A program made the translations under genes and the position numbers. Shown here piece after piece: positions 21,154 to 33,500 of a stretch of 64,000 bases of DNA (position 1 is its first letter; each line of letters begins with the position of its first letter). Source of the DNA: Smittia aterrima. Taxonomy: Eukaryota > Arthropoda > Insecta > Diptera > Chironomidae. The notes below the pieces were generated by a model. That model was not told the DNA's origin. It was given only the letters and a program-made list of their open reading frames with translations, and ran no database searches. The stretch is taken from contig CP093830.1 of NCBI GenBank assembly GCA_033063855.1, positions 10,106,854 to 10,170,853 of the forward strand, read 5' to 3'.

Positions 21154-23611
21154 ATGACAGCATTTGAGGAATTCGGAGTCATCCCAGAGCTGGGCAAAGC
21201 TGTAGAAGAAATGGAATGGCTGCTGCCGACAGATGTTCAAGCTGAAGCGATTCCAATGATTCTCGGTGGCGGAGATGTTTTGATGGCAGCAGAAACAGGC
21301 AAGAATGACGAAAATAATGAAATCTCTGAAACTAATCGAACATTTTAGGAAGCGGCAAGACTGGAGCTTTCTGTCTACCAATTCTTCAGATTGTTCATGA
21401 AACTCTTCGTGACATTAAAGAGGGAAAGAATAAAAACCGAAATGGAATTTCACAATCTCCACCGGCATGGCGAATGAGTCTTCATGATCGAAGTGATTTA
21501 TTAGCAATTGCGTCTGATGGCCTTCGTTGTCAATCGAGGGATCAAAGAGCTTGGAATGGCAGTCGAGCAACGACAGGTTGCCGAGGTAAGTTATTACAAA
21601 AAGTGTCAATAATTTCATCATCTTATGATCTCATTACCTAGGAAACGGTCGTTTCTATTATGAGGCTACAGTGACAGACGAAGGACTTTGTAGAATTGGT
21701 TGGTCAACAGAAAAGTCTGGTTTTGATATTGGAATCGATCCATTCTCGTTTGGCTTTGGCGGGACAGGGAAAGCATCAAATAACAAAAATTTCACCGACT
21801 ACGGAGAAGCTTTTGGCATTCACGATGTCATTGGATGTTTGTTGGATCTTGATAAAGGTGAAATAAGTTTCACAAAAGACGGGAGAAATCTTGGAGTTGC
21901 ATTTCGGTTGAATCAACAAATGAAGAAAGAGACATTTTACCCATCCGTCTGTCTTAAAAACGCTGAAATGGTTTTCAACTTTGGAGAGACACCGTTCAGA
22001 CATTCCGTTCCTTCAGGTTTTGTTGCTTGTTTTAAAGCTGACAGCAATTCAATCAAATCGAATCCATTCGCAACGCCATCAGCTCAGTCAAAGGAAAATC
22101 TCATTGAGAAGCCAAACGCTCCGAAAGCGATAATCATCGAACCATCTCGAGAACTTGCTGAACAAACATTCCAGCAACTTGATAAATTCAGAAAGTTCCT
22201 TAAAGAACCTGAAGTTCGGATTCTTCTCTTGGTTGGTGGTCAAAGTTCAAAGGAGCAGATTAGCGATTTAATGAAAGGTGTCGACATCATTGTTGGAACT
22301 CCAGGACGAATCGAAGATCTTATCGGCCAAGATTTCGTGTTAGTTACTCAATGCCGTTTCTTTGTTTTGGATGAAGCTGATGGATTATTAAAACAAGGCA
22401 ACACTCGAATGATTGACAACTTGCATAGGAAAATTCCGAAGATCGCAGCTGACGGAACTCGTTTGCAAATGATTGTTTGCAGTGCAACTTTACACGACCA
22501 CGAAGTTAAGAATATGGCTAATAGACTAATGCATTTTCCAGCGTGGGTTGACTTGAAAGGCGAGGACTCAGTTCCAGACACTGTTCATCATTGCGTTGTT
22601 ATGGTTGATCCTCAAAGAGATGTGACGTGGATGAACCTTCAACAGCATATTCAAACTGATGGAGTTCACTCTCGTGACAACATTAAACCAGGAAAAACCA
22701 ATCCTGAAACTCTCTCTGAAGGTGTGAAAATTCTCAAAGGCGAATATTGCGTTCGAGCAATTCGTGAGAACAAAATGGATCGTGCTCTTATTTTCTGTCG
22801 TACTAAACTTGATTGCGATAATATGGAAAACTTTCTGAAGTTGACTAACGCTCAAGAGTTCAACTGTGTCTGTCTTCACGCTGACCGCTCACCAGTTGAA
22901 CGAACAGCGAATCTCAAGCTCTTTAAAGAGCAAAAAGTTAAGTTCCTTATTTGCACTGATGTAGCAGCTCGAGGAATTGACGTCTCAGGATTGCCATTCA
23001 TCATCAACGTGACATTGCCTGACGAAAAAGCAAACTACGTTCACAGAATCGGTCGAGTTGGACGAGCTGAAAGAATGGGCTTAGCTATCAGCCTCGTATC
23101 TACAATTCCAGAGAAAGTTTGGTATCACGGGCAATGGTGCTCGTCTCGAGGAAAGAACTGCTCAAACACAAATCTCACAGAACAGAAAGGCTGCTGCGTT
23201 TGGTATAACGAACCAACGGTAAGACTTTATTTATTCATTAAAACTTTGGACTTAAAAAAGTTAAAGATAGCTTAGAATGAGGGATTAATACAACTTAATC
23301 CCTGCGGTAAATTGCGCAAAGGTTTAAAATTAATATTGATTAGCATATTTTTTTAAAACTTACTAATTTTATCTTTCAAATAGTTTTTGGCAGAAATCGA
23401 GGAGCACTTAGGCTGCACAATTCAGCAAGTTGAAGCGGATATTCGTGTGCCTGTGAACGAATTCGACGGCAAAGTGACGTACGGTCAAAAGAGAATCAAT
23501 AAGGGCACAGGATATGCTGATCATGTGAAGCAACTTGTCCCCATTGTCGATGAACTAGCTGAGCTGGAAGCTAAAGCGCAATCAATTTTCATGAAGCGTT
23601 TGTTGATGTAA
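21154..23611 (+). CDS. Ddx1: ATP-dependent RNA helicase DDX1
   Basis: DEAD-box RNA helicase known from tRNA ligase and RNA-processing complexes. Exons: 21154-21298, 21349-21585, 21642-23218 and 23384-23611, giving 728 residues (human 740). Motif I (AETGSGKT, residues 46-53) is followed by the SPRY domain inserted between motifs I and Ia, which is the hallmark of DDX1 (GRFYYEATVTDEGLCRIGWS onward to about residue 255). Later motifs are PSRELAEQT, GTPGR, DEAD at 371-374, SAT, ARGID and HRIGRVGRAER. The tail ending KAQSIFMKRLLM matches the family C-terminus. The first intron has a GC donor and cuts motif I after the first base of its Gly codon; no GT donor fits the frame. It shares a short promoter region with the GalNAc-transferase and converges on GSKIP. 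Confidence 0.96.
21299..21348 (+). other. GC-AG intron of DDX1
   Basis: A 50-bp intron starting gcaaga and ending ttttag. Using it restores GETGSGKT-type motif I exactly (ACA G + GA AGC GGC AAG ACT). GC donors are a known minority class in animals. Confidence 0.85.
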
Positions 23612-23626
23612 AATCTTGAAATCATC

Positions 23627-23632
23627 AATAAA
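23627..23632 (+). promoter_or_regulatory. polyadenylation signal of DDX1
   Basis: AATAAA lies 16 nt after the DDX1 stop codon. The GSKIP stop on the other strand is at 23653-23655, so DDX1 transcripts should end at or inside the GSKIP 3' end. Confidence 0.65.
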
Positions 23633-23652
23633 ACTTACATTAAAAGAATTGC

Positions 23653-24052
23653 TCATGAAAGTTTGTTGAGCTTATCGACAAGAGCGTTGCCGAATGATTG
23701 CGTGTAGCCTGGCGAAAGGCTTTGGATCAGCGAATAAATCGTTTCGTAGACACTATCCAATTCATTTTCGCAGCAGTCAAAAGAATTCGAGCCAACGATT
23801 TTAAATCCGGAACTATCCAAGAAGCATGTAAACTCCTTCCCCTCCAACGTTTCCATGTTTATGTAGACTCCAACATCTGAACAATCGGAAGAAATGAACT
23901 TTAAATAATCAAACTTTAGACAAAGAAAATTAGAATCTACCAGTAATTAGTTTTTCGCTGATAAATATCGATTTGACGTGATCCTTGACGTCTTTTATAA
24001 CAGCCTCTGCTTCTGTGTGCCAGTCAATGATTTTGACATCTTCAGAAGTCAT
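23653..24052 (-). CDS. GSKIP: GSK3-beta interaction protein (GSKIP)
   Basis: Small adaptor that binds GSK3-beta (and protein kinase A in vertebrates). Exons 24052-23941 and 23876-23653 give 111 residues. The fold is that of the DUF727/GSKIP family: TEAEAVIKDVKDHVKSIF, VYINMETLEGKEFTCFLD, GFKIVGSNSFD, then the conserved YETIYSLIQSLSPGYTQSFGNAL, which in human GSKIP includes the GSK3-binding helix. The N-terminus is shorter than in human and lacks the extension that carries the PKA-binding helix start, which would fit loss of part of that role (inference). The gene is squeezed between DDX1 (tail-to-tail, 41 bp between stops) and IntS5 (head-to-head, 208 bp). Confidence 0.9.
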
Positions 24053-24259
24053 TTTAAGCTAAAGTTTAACACAGAAACTTGAATTTTTCGTTTAAAGTAG
24101 AATCCGATTTAAACTTGAAATATAATTTTTGTTTGGATTTTTGCGATTCGCCTTACGATTTAAACGCGAATCGCAAAATACTTTGGGTAAAAATGAAAAC
24201 AAACAATTCTGAGAACTAAAATTAAATTTAATCAAGGAATTACTGAAGAATCACTTAAA
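24053..24259. promoter_or_regulatory. bidirectional promoter GSKIP / IntS5
   Basis: The start codons are 208 bp apart on opposite strands. The centre holds a 13-bp perfect inverted repeat (24139-24151 with 24166-24178). No TATA box was seen. Confidence 0.6.
24139..24178. repeat. 13-bp inverted repeat in the GSKIP/IntS5 promoter
   Basis: TTTTGCGATTCGC at 24139-24151 is matched exactly by GCGAATCGCAAAA at 24166-24178, with a 14-nt spacer. The arms are richer in GC and CpG than the flanks. This suggests a paired binding site for one factor, or a site read from both directions. Confidence 0.8.
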
Positions 24260-27115
24260 ATGAATCCTCTACTGCTTGAGATACAACGTTTTGCGGTTGG
24301 AAAGAATGCATTTCATCGAGACGAGCCGCCAGAGAGTGAGATATTTGAAAACAAATTTCGGCTTTTTCAATAATTTTAATTTTATTTTCCAGCAACACAA
24401 ATTCTTGTGCAAAAAAGTTTGAAACTATTGGAAGAGCTTCCTGTGATGCGAGATTCAATATTTGATTACTATTCAATGATCTTTGAAGTGTCAATTGCGA
24501 ACTATGTGAAACAGGAGAAAAACATGCAACCGACTCCTCAAAACGATCAAGCAATTACTTTAATCAAAGAAGGACTTGAGAAGCTCTTGCAACAATCATG
24601 GGCAGCGACTTACATCTCTCAGTGGAGTCTATCAAGATTAATCAAGCCTTCAGTCGAATATGCGAAATTACTGAATCTGGACTTCAAAAGTGCTTGCACG
24701 CTTTGGCTTGGATGCAAAGCTGTTCGATGTCTGCTAGATCTTTGCGGCCTGTGCTTCAGCAAACTTGATGATGTCGAAACGAAACGCTACATTTACGATT
24801 TGGAAAATGTTTTTGCGGACAATCGACCTTTCTTCGACTGGTGCGTTGCTCATCTTAGTTCGCTGTTCCCATTGAAGTTCATCTCTAATATTCTAAGAAT
24901 GCCTTCAATGTTGACTCCAGCTTTTATTTCATCGACAGTTACAGTCCTTGAATATTTATCAAACACCAACGAACAAAGTCTCAACATGCTCTTACGTGAA
25001 CTGATTGAAGAAGCGCTCAATGCAGAGCAGAACGATTTGAAGTCGAAAGATTATATTCCGAACCTGATTCAACTTGCCAGCAGATCTGAAATCTACGCTC
25101 AAGCAATTTTAAACGTATTCCTTGAATTCATGGAGAAAGGAGCTGAAAAGTTTATCGACAAACTGAAACGACAGGCACTCACAAGACCACTCGATTACAA
25201 TCCCGACAAACTGCAAAACGTTATTCCTGAACTGATTCTCAGGATGAGAGAAAATGGAACTAAACTTCTACTTCTCCTCGCTGATTCATTTGATGGAAAC
25301 GGTTGGTGCATGGAACTTCTCGAGCTCGTCATGACAGAACTGCAGTCTCTCATATTCAACGATAAAAATTGTCCTTTGCTAAACGATATCCGAAGAGACA
25401 CGACATGGAACCTCTTGTGGTCAGCTTGTGTAAGCGATAAAGTAATTTTGCAACAAACTGCAGTGAGACTTATTCTAACCGCAAGCAGTGAAAGGTTTCC
25501 AATGCTTTACTACAAAACGATTGAGGAACTTATCAGTACAAACTCTGCAAAGGATATGAATGCATTCAATGCTCTCGTTCGCATACTTGATGATCCGATA
25601 GGAATCAATGATATTCCTGATGCGAAGGTGGCGATTTCTCATGTGATTCAAAAGCTTTCAATCGATGTCGAGAATCGAAATCATCAGAACCATTGCTACT
25701 TTGTAATTAAAAATCTCGTCGACCTAATGATAATTGAAAAGAACGGACACTGTCAATTCATGAAGCGTTCCATTATTACATCAGCGATGCAATCATCATT
25801 ACGAATGATAATTCATATCTGGGAAATTTTCTTGCGAAAAGTCATGCCGGAGGTTGAATCAGCTGTTGTAACAAACAATAATGGCGAGAGTTTGACGAAG
25901 AAAATGAAAATTGAGACCTTGGACGATCCAATGGAGATTGCTGACTTAGAAGAAGAGCAACTCTTCACAACAAAAGATCAAATCCACATGATAACACAGT
26001 TGATCGATCTTCTTCCATTAGTTGGATCATTGAGCATGTCAGATGCAATTCAGTGCGAAAAACTGACGGTCAAGTATTTCTTCTGGTGTCTAACTGAGAA
26101 AGATGACATTTTACGAGCAATGATGACTGATCGTTGCTATAGTTTGTTAACGAAGCAATGCTCTGGTCGCAAAGGAATCAGATGTGCGGCATTGAAGGAT
26201 TTACTTGAAGGAGCTTTGTTTCTTTATCCAAATCTCTTCGGAGCTTCACTTCACGTCGCTGCAAAAACTCACATTTATCACAAGAAAGACGAATCGCTAT
26301 TGAAGTTAAATCAGAAACAAGGCATCTCACTTAACGTGTCAAGATCAAGCATTCTCCACTCCGGCGTTATTGGATGTGGCGTTCCAAAGATCGAAGTGTC
26401 ATGGAATCCCGATGGACTTAACAGCGACATCAAAAACGTTTACTGTAAGGCTCTTGTGTCTTGTTGCAGCTGTCAAGACGAAAATGGAGGCAAACCATCG
26501 ATTGAAGGCTTTTGTCAAGTTTCACAACTTCTCGTTGAACTAATATCTGCTGACGTCATGTACAATGGCATTGCTTGGCCCGAAGAAGAGTTCACGAAAG
26601 TTACAATGGAGAGAGATCTTCTCATTCGACGAACCTTCAAAAACTGTCCAATCTTGTGGTCAATTATGGGCTTGTTAGCGGTTCACAAGCAACCGTTGAT
26701 CAACTGCAGTGTTTTTCTTCGAGCCATCTGCGCTTCAGTGATGCACCATTGGCGAGCTAAATCAACTGAAACAATCAGTGGTAGCAACACCGAGCTGATG
26801 TTTTTCACGGTTAAGCTTCTTGAGCTGCTTTCTCTCGGTCAGCTGCTTCCACCGCCGTTGAATTACCTCTACATTGTCGTTCAGCACCTCGAGCCAAACG
26901 AAATCGCCTACGTTCTCAAAGAATGCGTTTGGAACTACATGGTAGCGTTTGGTCCTGTCGTCTTCAATGCTGAAGGATTCGAAGTTCCTCAAGTTCAACC
27001 GAGAGGTCCACTCGCTGATCATTTCGTTGATCCATTGCGCAACACAATGCAGAAGAAACTTTCAACCTTGGGAAATCTTTATTATCAAATGTTTATTTTA
27101 TCATCGTCTAATTAA
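24260..27115 (+). CDS. IntS5: Integrator complex subunit 5
   Basis: Structural subunit of Integrator, the nuclear complex that cleaves snRNA 3' ends and ends paused transcription. Exons 24260-24335 and 24393-27115 give 932 residues, near the family's usual size of about 1000. It is almost wholly alpha-helical and has no catalytic motif, as expected. Recognisable family stretches include QILVQKSLKLLEELPVMRD near the start, WSLSRL, FFDWCVAHLSSLFP and CYFVIKNLVDLM, with a C-terminal run (FEVPQVQPRGPLADHFVDP). An acidic insert lies near residue 530. The start codon in exon 1 gives MNPLLLEIQRFAVG, and phase 1 joins cleanly across the 57-bp intron. It ends with TAA followed by AATAAA at 27119. Confidence 0.9.
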
Positions 27116-27118
27116 GAA

Positions 27119-27124
27119 AATAAA
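27119..27124 (+). promoter_or_regulatory. polyadenylation signal of IntS5
   Basis: AATAAA begins four nucleotides after the stop codon, so the 3' UTR is probably under 40 nt. Confidence 0.6.
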
Positions 27125-27509
27125 TCTTTGATTGATTTCAAAAAAATTAAACTTTATTTGTTTGATTCGAGTCAGTTTCACAAAATTTTATTCATTAATT
27201 TATTTACAGAAAAAGATTTTTTTACAATAACATTCTGCCAGATTCAATTGAGATTCTAATTCAATGATTTCGTTTTGTCAGTTTTATCAGTTTTCCTATT
27301 AATTCGAAAGTTCGTTTTTAAAGTCGAGGGTTCGTGAAAACTCAAATTTCTTAAAAAAGAAAATTAAGTTTTTTGTTTTAATTCGAAGGCTTTTAATCTA
27401 AGCTCCTAGAAGTTCCTTAAGCTAAGTTACCGTATACGTCTAAGCTGCATACGTTTGTGTTTTTAAATGACTGTTGCATGCGATGAAATTTAAAGTTTTT
27501 TTTCCTAGT
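27125..27509 (-). other. 3' UTR of the ZP-domain gene
   Basis: AT-rich region downstream of the ZP stop codon at 27510-27512. Minus-strand AATAAA hexamers lie at 27204-27199 and 27192-27187, so this transcript probably ends about 60 bp from the IntS5 3' end. Confidence 0.55.
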
Positions 27510-30500
27510 CTACATTCTCCTTCCATTACCGTGAACTCCAGAGTGTCTACTTCCCGGTCTTGAGTGGACAATTGCATAATGATCAGAGTCTATTGGCAGT
27601 GATCGATTTGAATGAATGGTCGATCCACCACTGGCGTAACCTTTGTTCATGCCATTGCCGTTATGCAATGAATATCTCGAACCGTATTGTGATCCGTGCC
27701 AACTTCTGTAGGGATCGTACTCCTCGATTATTGATGGTTCCTTCTCGACAATCTGTAAATAAAAAAAAGAGTTTTTGTTGTGACAATATATTGTCAGAGA
27801 CGTTTTGTGAAACTCACTTCAGTTCTGGCACAACTACAGCTCATGGCAGTACAAAGGAACAAATTCATCAACAACATGATGAGAAAGAGAACTCCGAGAA
27901 CGATTGTGAGCCACAAAAGCCAATGTGGTCGAATTCCGGTTTGATCGCAAATTGGTGAAACGAGAGGAACAACAGATGGATCGAGAACAAACACAGTCGT
28001 TGCGGCTAAAAGCAAACCATCTTCCGATTGACCCAAAGCTCTTCCGCCTTTTACATAGGAAGTGGTATCGTCAGTGCACTTCTGGTCTTCAACGCACTTT
28101 CCATTGCATTGAATGATGTCACATTGAATCTGAAGCTCAGCGCCTTCTGGTGATTTGAACATTGTGTAGATCATTGAAGTCGCTGATTGTCCATCAGCTG
28201 AAGGAATGAATCTTGACAAGACGCTGCTTACAAGAGAACATCCACGGTCATCAATCAATGGCATGCTGAAGTTCTTCTTATCAAATGCAAAGCAGTTCTT
28301 CACTTTGATTCCATTTGTTCCGTTTGGTTGATTAAGTTCGGCTGTCAACTGGTAATCACGACCATAAGCCAGCTCACGGACTCGACGTTCTTCGTCGAAG
28401 AATTTCAACACGACGTGGGAATTGTCGTCTCTGTCAGGAGAGAAAAATTTAGTTTGATTACATCGATAAACTTTAAAGTATATTCTGTCAACATTAATTG
28501 ACTCCTCTGACCAAGCGGAAGAGCTTATTGCCGCAGCTGGAACAGTTTCGCGAAACTCACCTCGAAAATCCAGTTTTGCCGCAAGTAATAACGTAAAACT
28601 TATCATCAGCAAGTTCGAGTGTCTTGTGGACTCGAACGGCAAGTTGAACAGATCGCTCCTCCGTTCGCTGTTAGAGAACGACGAAAGAAAATTTAATTAC
28701 AGACCAGAACATAATTGCAAAACGATTTTAATTTGAAGATTAATGCGAAAAGCGAACAAAAAGTTAACGAAAGGCGTAAATGGTTAACTTAGTTGAGACG
28801 AGCTCTGTCGTTATTGATTAATTGCTCGCACATTCATCATCACTATAATCCTCGACCTGCTGTGTGAATCTGATCACTCGAAATCAATTTAATTTGAATT
28901 ACACAATTAAAGCGTCGCTCGATGTTATGAAGATGAGTGTTGAGAAGAAGCGAAAGGATTTGACAGACGTTCAATAGACAGCGTGTAATCATCACTTTGT
29001 CTTTTGTTCAGTTTCTCACCATGGAAAAAAAGTGATTGCGCAATTTTTCATAATTTTTTTTCGCATCGCAAAGAGTGAAAGCACCGACAAATCTGATTCT
29101 TGACGAATGATTTGACTAAAACCACCACGAAGAGATAATCTTGCGGCTTTTTGTTGGACTCATCGCTTTGAAAAGGTCGACGACGAATGATTTTGTAATC
29201 GGCTAATGGACCCTCCATGTCACATCATAAATCTCCAACATTCCGAATGCTCTCGGCTCGAATTTAAATTTTTAATTAAAAAACGTGATGTTTGTTATGT
29301 CGAACCTTTTCGAACCTAAACATTTTTCTCTTAATTTATTGCCCACAGCTTTCTACCGCAAGCAAAGTCAACTTTAAAAGTCTCATTTCCGCATAATGAA
29401 AACAATTTGAAGTAAATTGCATAACACACATGGACGTGGGCTTTGTCGATCGACGCTCTGTCCGGAGCGGAAGCCTTTGAGTGACTTTCGATAGCAATTT
29501 TCATGTTTAGATCTGGCGCGCTCATTGATCATGCTTAAGTCATTGCTCTTTGGACTTCGTGATCGATCACTGTAAAGGAAAAATAGTATTTTCTGTTATC
29601 GCGATTCGATCTTGCAGTTGAATCTTCCGCATTAGTCTCAAGACCCAGCATTGACCTTTGCATTTTAAATCCATCGTTCACAATTGTTCTGTTCTCTTCC
29701 GAGATAATGAAAATGTTTTTCTTTATGCACAACTTGAAGAATTACCATTGAAAATGAATCGAGAAATAAATATTTCCTTGCGTTCTCGATGCGGCATCCG
29801 TCAATTTCACATAAAGATCGAGGATAGATTGAAACGAATCGTTCAAGAACGAAAACGAGAGAACGCTGCAATTTTATGCTGCGCACGCCAATCAGTTACT
29901 GAGTGTGAAAATGTAATTTAATAGATTTGCGAGGTTCGACTCGAGCGACGAAAGTACGATTAGTGTCTTTAGCTTCAAGCAATAAATGGAAAACTTTCGA
30001 GAGAGTTAAATATGAAGCAGTTGCAACTTATGGTTTCGAGCGATTTTTTATTTTCTTCTTTGGAAAGTTCTTGGAAAGGCGTTTCCACTCGAATGAAGAC
30101 GATAACATTAATCTCTCAGCGAAATTTTAATTGCCACGAGCAGAAGGATCGTGAGTAGGCCAGAAGAGCTGTTCTTCTCCTCTTGAGATAATTATGGACT
30201 TTTTATCACTTCTGTTCTCGCTCTATCACAAGACAGACTCTCGAGACGATTAATTCAATTGAGGAGGAAAACAAACAAAATAAATTTCATGTCTAGCTCG
30301 GTAATTATGTTCCACTAATTCATCGAGTTGTTTTGCTTTCTTCTTTCGTTCGCTGCTTCGATCGAAAGAAAACAAACTATCGACGTGAATTTAAAAGAAA
30401 AGTCAGCTGAGCAGCATCGAAACTATTTTAATGTAACGGCTTCGCAAATGTAAATGCAATGACTCTTTTCTCGTAGGAAAGTTCTTCGAGAAGAATTGTA

Positions 30501-33500
30501 CAACAAAACGGTTTAATTTGTAGCAAACTTTGATTAGCTTTGTTGCTGTTCTTGATTTGTTTTCGTTCTTTAACCTGAATCCGCCCAGCGAGCTAAAGCT
30601 ATGATTACCAATTACGATTCGAAATGGGAATCATAATCGCTCAGCGGTAATCTACGGACAATCCAAAGTCTAATTCAAAACTTTTGAAAAAAAAAAGATT
30701 CAGATTCGATGGAAAAATAAAGTCAAATGCTGTTCATGGATTGGAATCGAGAGATGTCGATTTTCCGCTATGTCGATGGAAACAATTGAGACACTAAACG
30801 TCAATAGAATTTATTAACTTGCTTTCTACGATCTGGCGACTGATGTAGGCCAGAAAACTTGTTCCAGTTATCTTGCAATTCACAATCTCAATCGAATCGA
30901 GCGACGCATTAAACTTTTGAATCGCAGAGGGAAAAGCAAAAAAAAAAACATTTTCCTTTGCTTCTTCTTTAAGCTTTAATTATTGTTATTCATTCTTTTT
31001 GAGTTAGTTAGAGGTAAAGCTGACTTAATTAATCATTTTGCATAATTAATTGAAAGAGGGAATTTATTTCACAGACTCTTACGTATCAACGTTTGATCGC
31101 TACATTAATTTTCAAGGGAATCTCTAAAAGTTTCAATGAGAACTCGTTAAAGATTCTACATCGTTAGATCTATTAATAAGCAAAATTAGTTAAGCTTACA
31201 TCACCACTAACATTGCTGACGAGAATCCCGCAGTATTCGGATGAGCCTTGCTTTGCAAGGAGATTCAATCCCATCGTAACAATGTTACTGCCATTGCCGA
31301 ACGTCATACAAGCAGGAGTTCTAAAGTCTCGAGCGTGGATGGCTCCGCTGTAAGGACTGTTGAATAGAATTTTAATGTTCATTTGTCCGCCTTTGCATGT
31401 CGCTGACACTTGTGGAGCGAAGTCTGCAGCATCTTGTGATTGAACAACCTGCAAAAATAAGAAGAGAAATTGTTATAAAAGAGTGAAATAGACTCAAACG
31501 CCAACGTGCGTAGAAAGCATCGCGATGTTTGCCATTTCGATTGTCATATCATTGAGCTTGTTGTAGTACAAGCCACTGACATTGTTCAGTCGACGAATCA
31601 TATTTTTTTTTCTTCAAGCAAATGCGATTATTCAACTTCGAAAAGTTTGTTGAATGGAAATGAATCCAGCGAGTTTTCTGTTCAATGTTCCCAGGGCTGT
31701 GCGAGTGGAATTCAACTCGTAAAGTGATTATTAAATAATTATTTCGATTCGCCTCCTTAGGTGAGCGTTGAAAGCGAATTATTTTTCGCAGCTGAATGAA
31801 GTGAAAATAATGATTTAATCTGCCGAATGAATTACGCAAATTTCGGCCTCCAAATGATTCGCTTTTTATGGCCTAGTTGCCCTTCTACAGCTTCATCCCA
31901 CCAAACTCTTATCTAGAACATCAACAATGACATGATGACTTTTGTTATGCAAATGATGCTCGAGAGAAATGTTTAATTGCCTCACAGCAGACACAATCTC
32001 TGTGTCGTTACGTTGTAAGCCGAAAAGCAGCGGATTTTGACTATCAATTAGAGCGTGACAGCATAAAAACATCAGAATGGCAAGTGGCAATGCATTTCGA
32101 ATGGGAAATGTTTCCCATCAGCTTCAAACTCATCACAGCACGATGACCCTTTCAGCTTCTTTCTCGTTCTTTCGTTTTCCCTTCTCGCTTTTAAAAATTA
32201 ACCAAAGTCGATTGTTTAACATTTTTTTACACACGAAAATAAACAATTTATCGCGCGGCTAATGAAAAAAGCTCGATTGTGTCGTTGATTTCACATAGAA
32301 CGAATGTTCTCCGAGTCTGATGCGAAGTCAAGTTCGAGATATTGCTGAATGTTTAAATTGGCGGTCATTGTATGCGCAAGGCCTTCCTCGTGATGATGGG
32401 AAAACATAACAAGAAATAATTTGATAAGCGTTCATGACTTCTTAGCTTTGATGTTCATTTGATCTTCAGCCCTTTTTTGCGGTGCATTCGCTACGTGATC
32501 TCGTTACGTCGACTCTTGTGATTACAAGACCCGACAGATTCCTCGACAAATTAATTAAATTCCAAAATTAATTTCGCTACAACTTCTGTTTCGAAACGAA
32601 ATCAGCTTCTTGTAGTTAGTAACTCTCCGTCGCCTTGCAGAACCCAGTTCAACGGTAAAACATTACGCAACGAACTCAACAGCAACTGTTTTTCCATTTT
32701 CTTCTGGCTTTGGCTTGTAAATTTAATACAATCTTTGTCGATCATACAAAAAAATGCTTGTGAGTGAGAGAGAGAGCGAGAGAAGAATGTTTATGTTCGC
32801 CATCGACACATCAGCGCATATCACGAGAAATTCAATTACAAAAATATTGCATAATGCAGTGCTTTATGCGCTGAACGTGCATGGAATTGACCATATTGGC
32901 ATCGAAGAGGAAAAATCGATTAACTTTGCTTTAAACTTTCTCAACACAAAGTCATCTTTCTTTTGAAGAAACGCGATTTGTGACAATGCAAGTCAGACGA
33001 CAGAATGCGAAGAAGACAATTGTTGTAAACCAGTTTCTCTCTCGTTCGAAGATAATCGCGGAGAATCTTTATTTTCGGCTCTTGATGTCATTTATCGTCT
33101 TCTGGAGTCTTGTTTCTCGGTTAAACGCAAGACATGTTCATGAATATGCAAAACTCATTCAAACCTGATCCAGTTTTGCTGGATGACCAAAATAAACAAC
33201 AACACAGTTCAACGCCTTCGTTGGTCACGAAGTTAAGACATTTTTGAATTTATATTGTCGAGCGAAGGAACGCAGAAGAACTTTATTCATGCGCAATCAG
33301 ATGAGAACGACGAGGGCGGCGGATGACATTGATCTTTCAAGAGTCAAGTTATGGCGAGTTTGTTCTTAAGTTACGTGCTGGTAAGATTATCGCGCGTTCG
33401 CCTTGGAAGTCTCGCAATGAGTCAGCAAACGAAACTCGTTTCCGAGAGAGAGACTCGCAATCATGTTGGGCAATTGTTGATTTAGCGTGCACATTTTTGA

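Noticed and set aside
21671..23275. A separate helicase gene starting at 21671
   Set aside because: It is exon 3 of DDX1; upstream exons supply motif I and the start of the SPRY domain, joined in phase.
32755..32785. GA-rich tract in ZP intron 1 as a possible GAGA-factor element
   Set aside because: Short GA/AG runs recur across this AT-rich DNA and no promoter lies beside this one.
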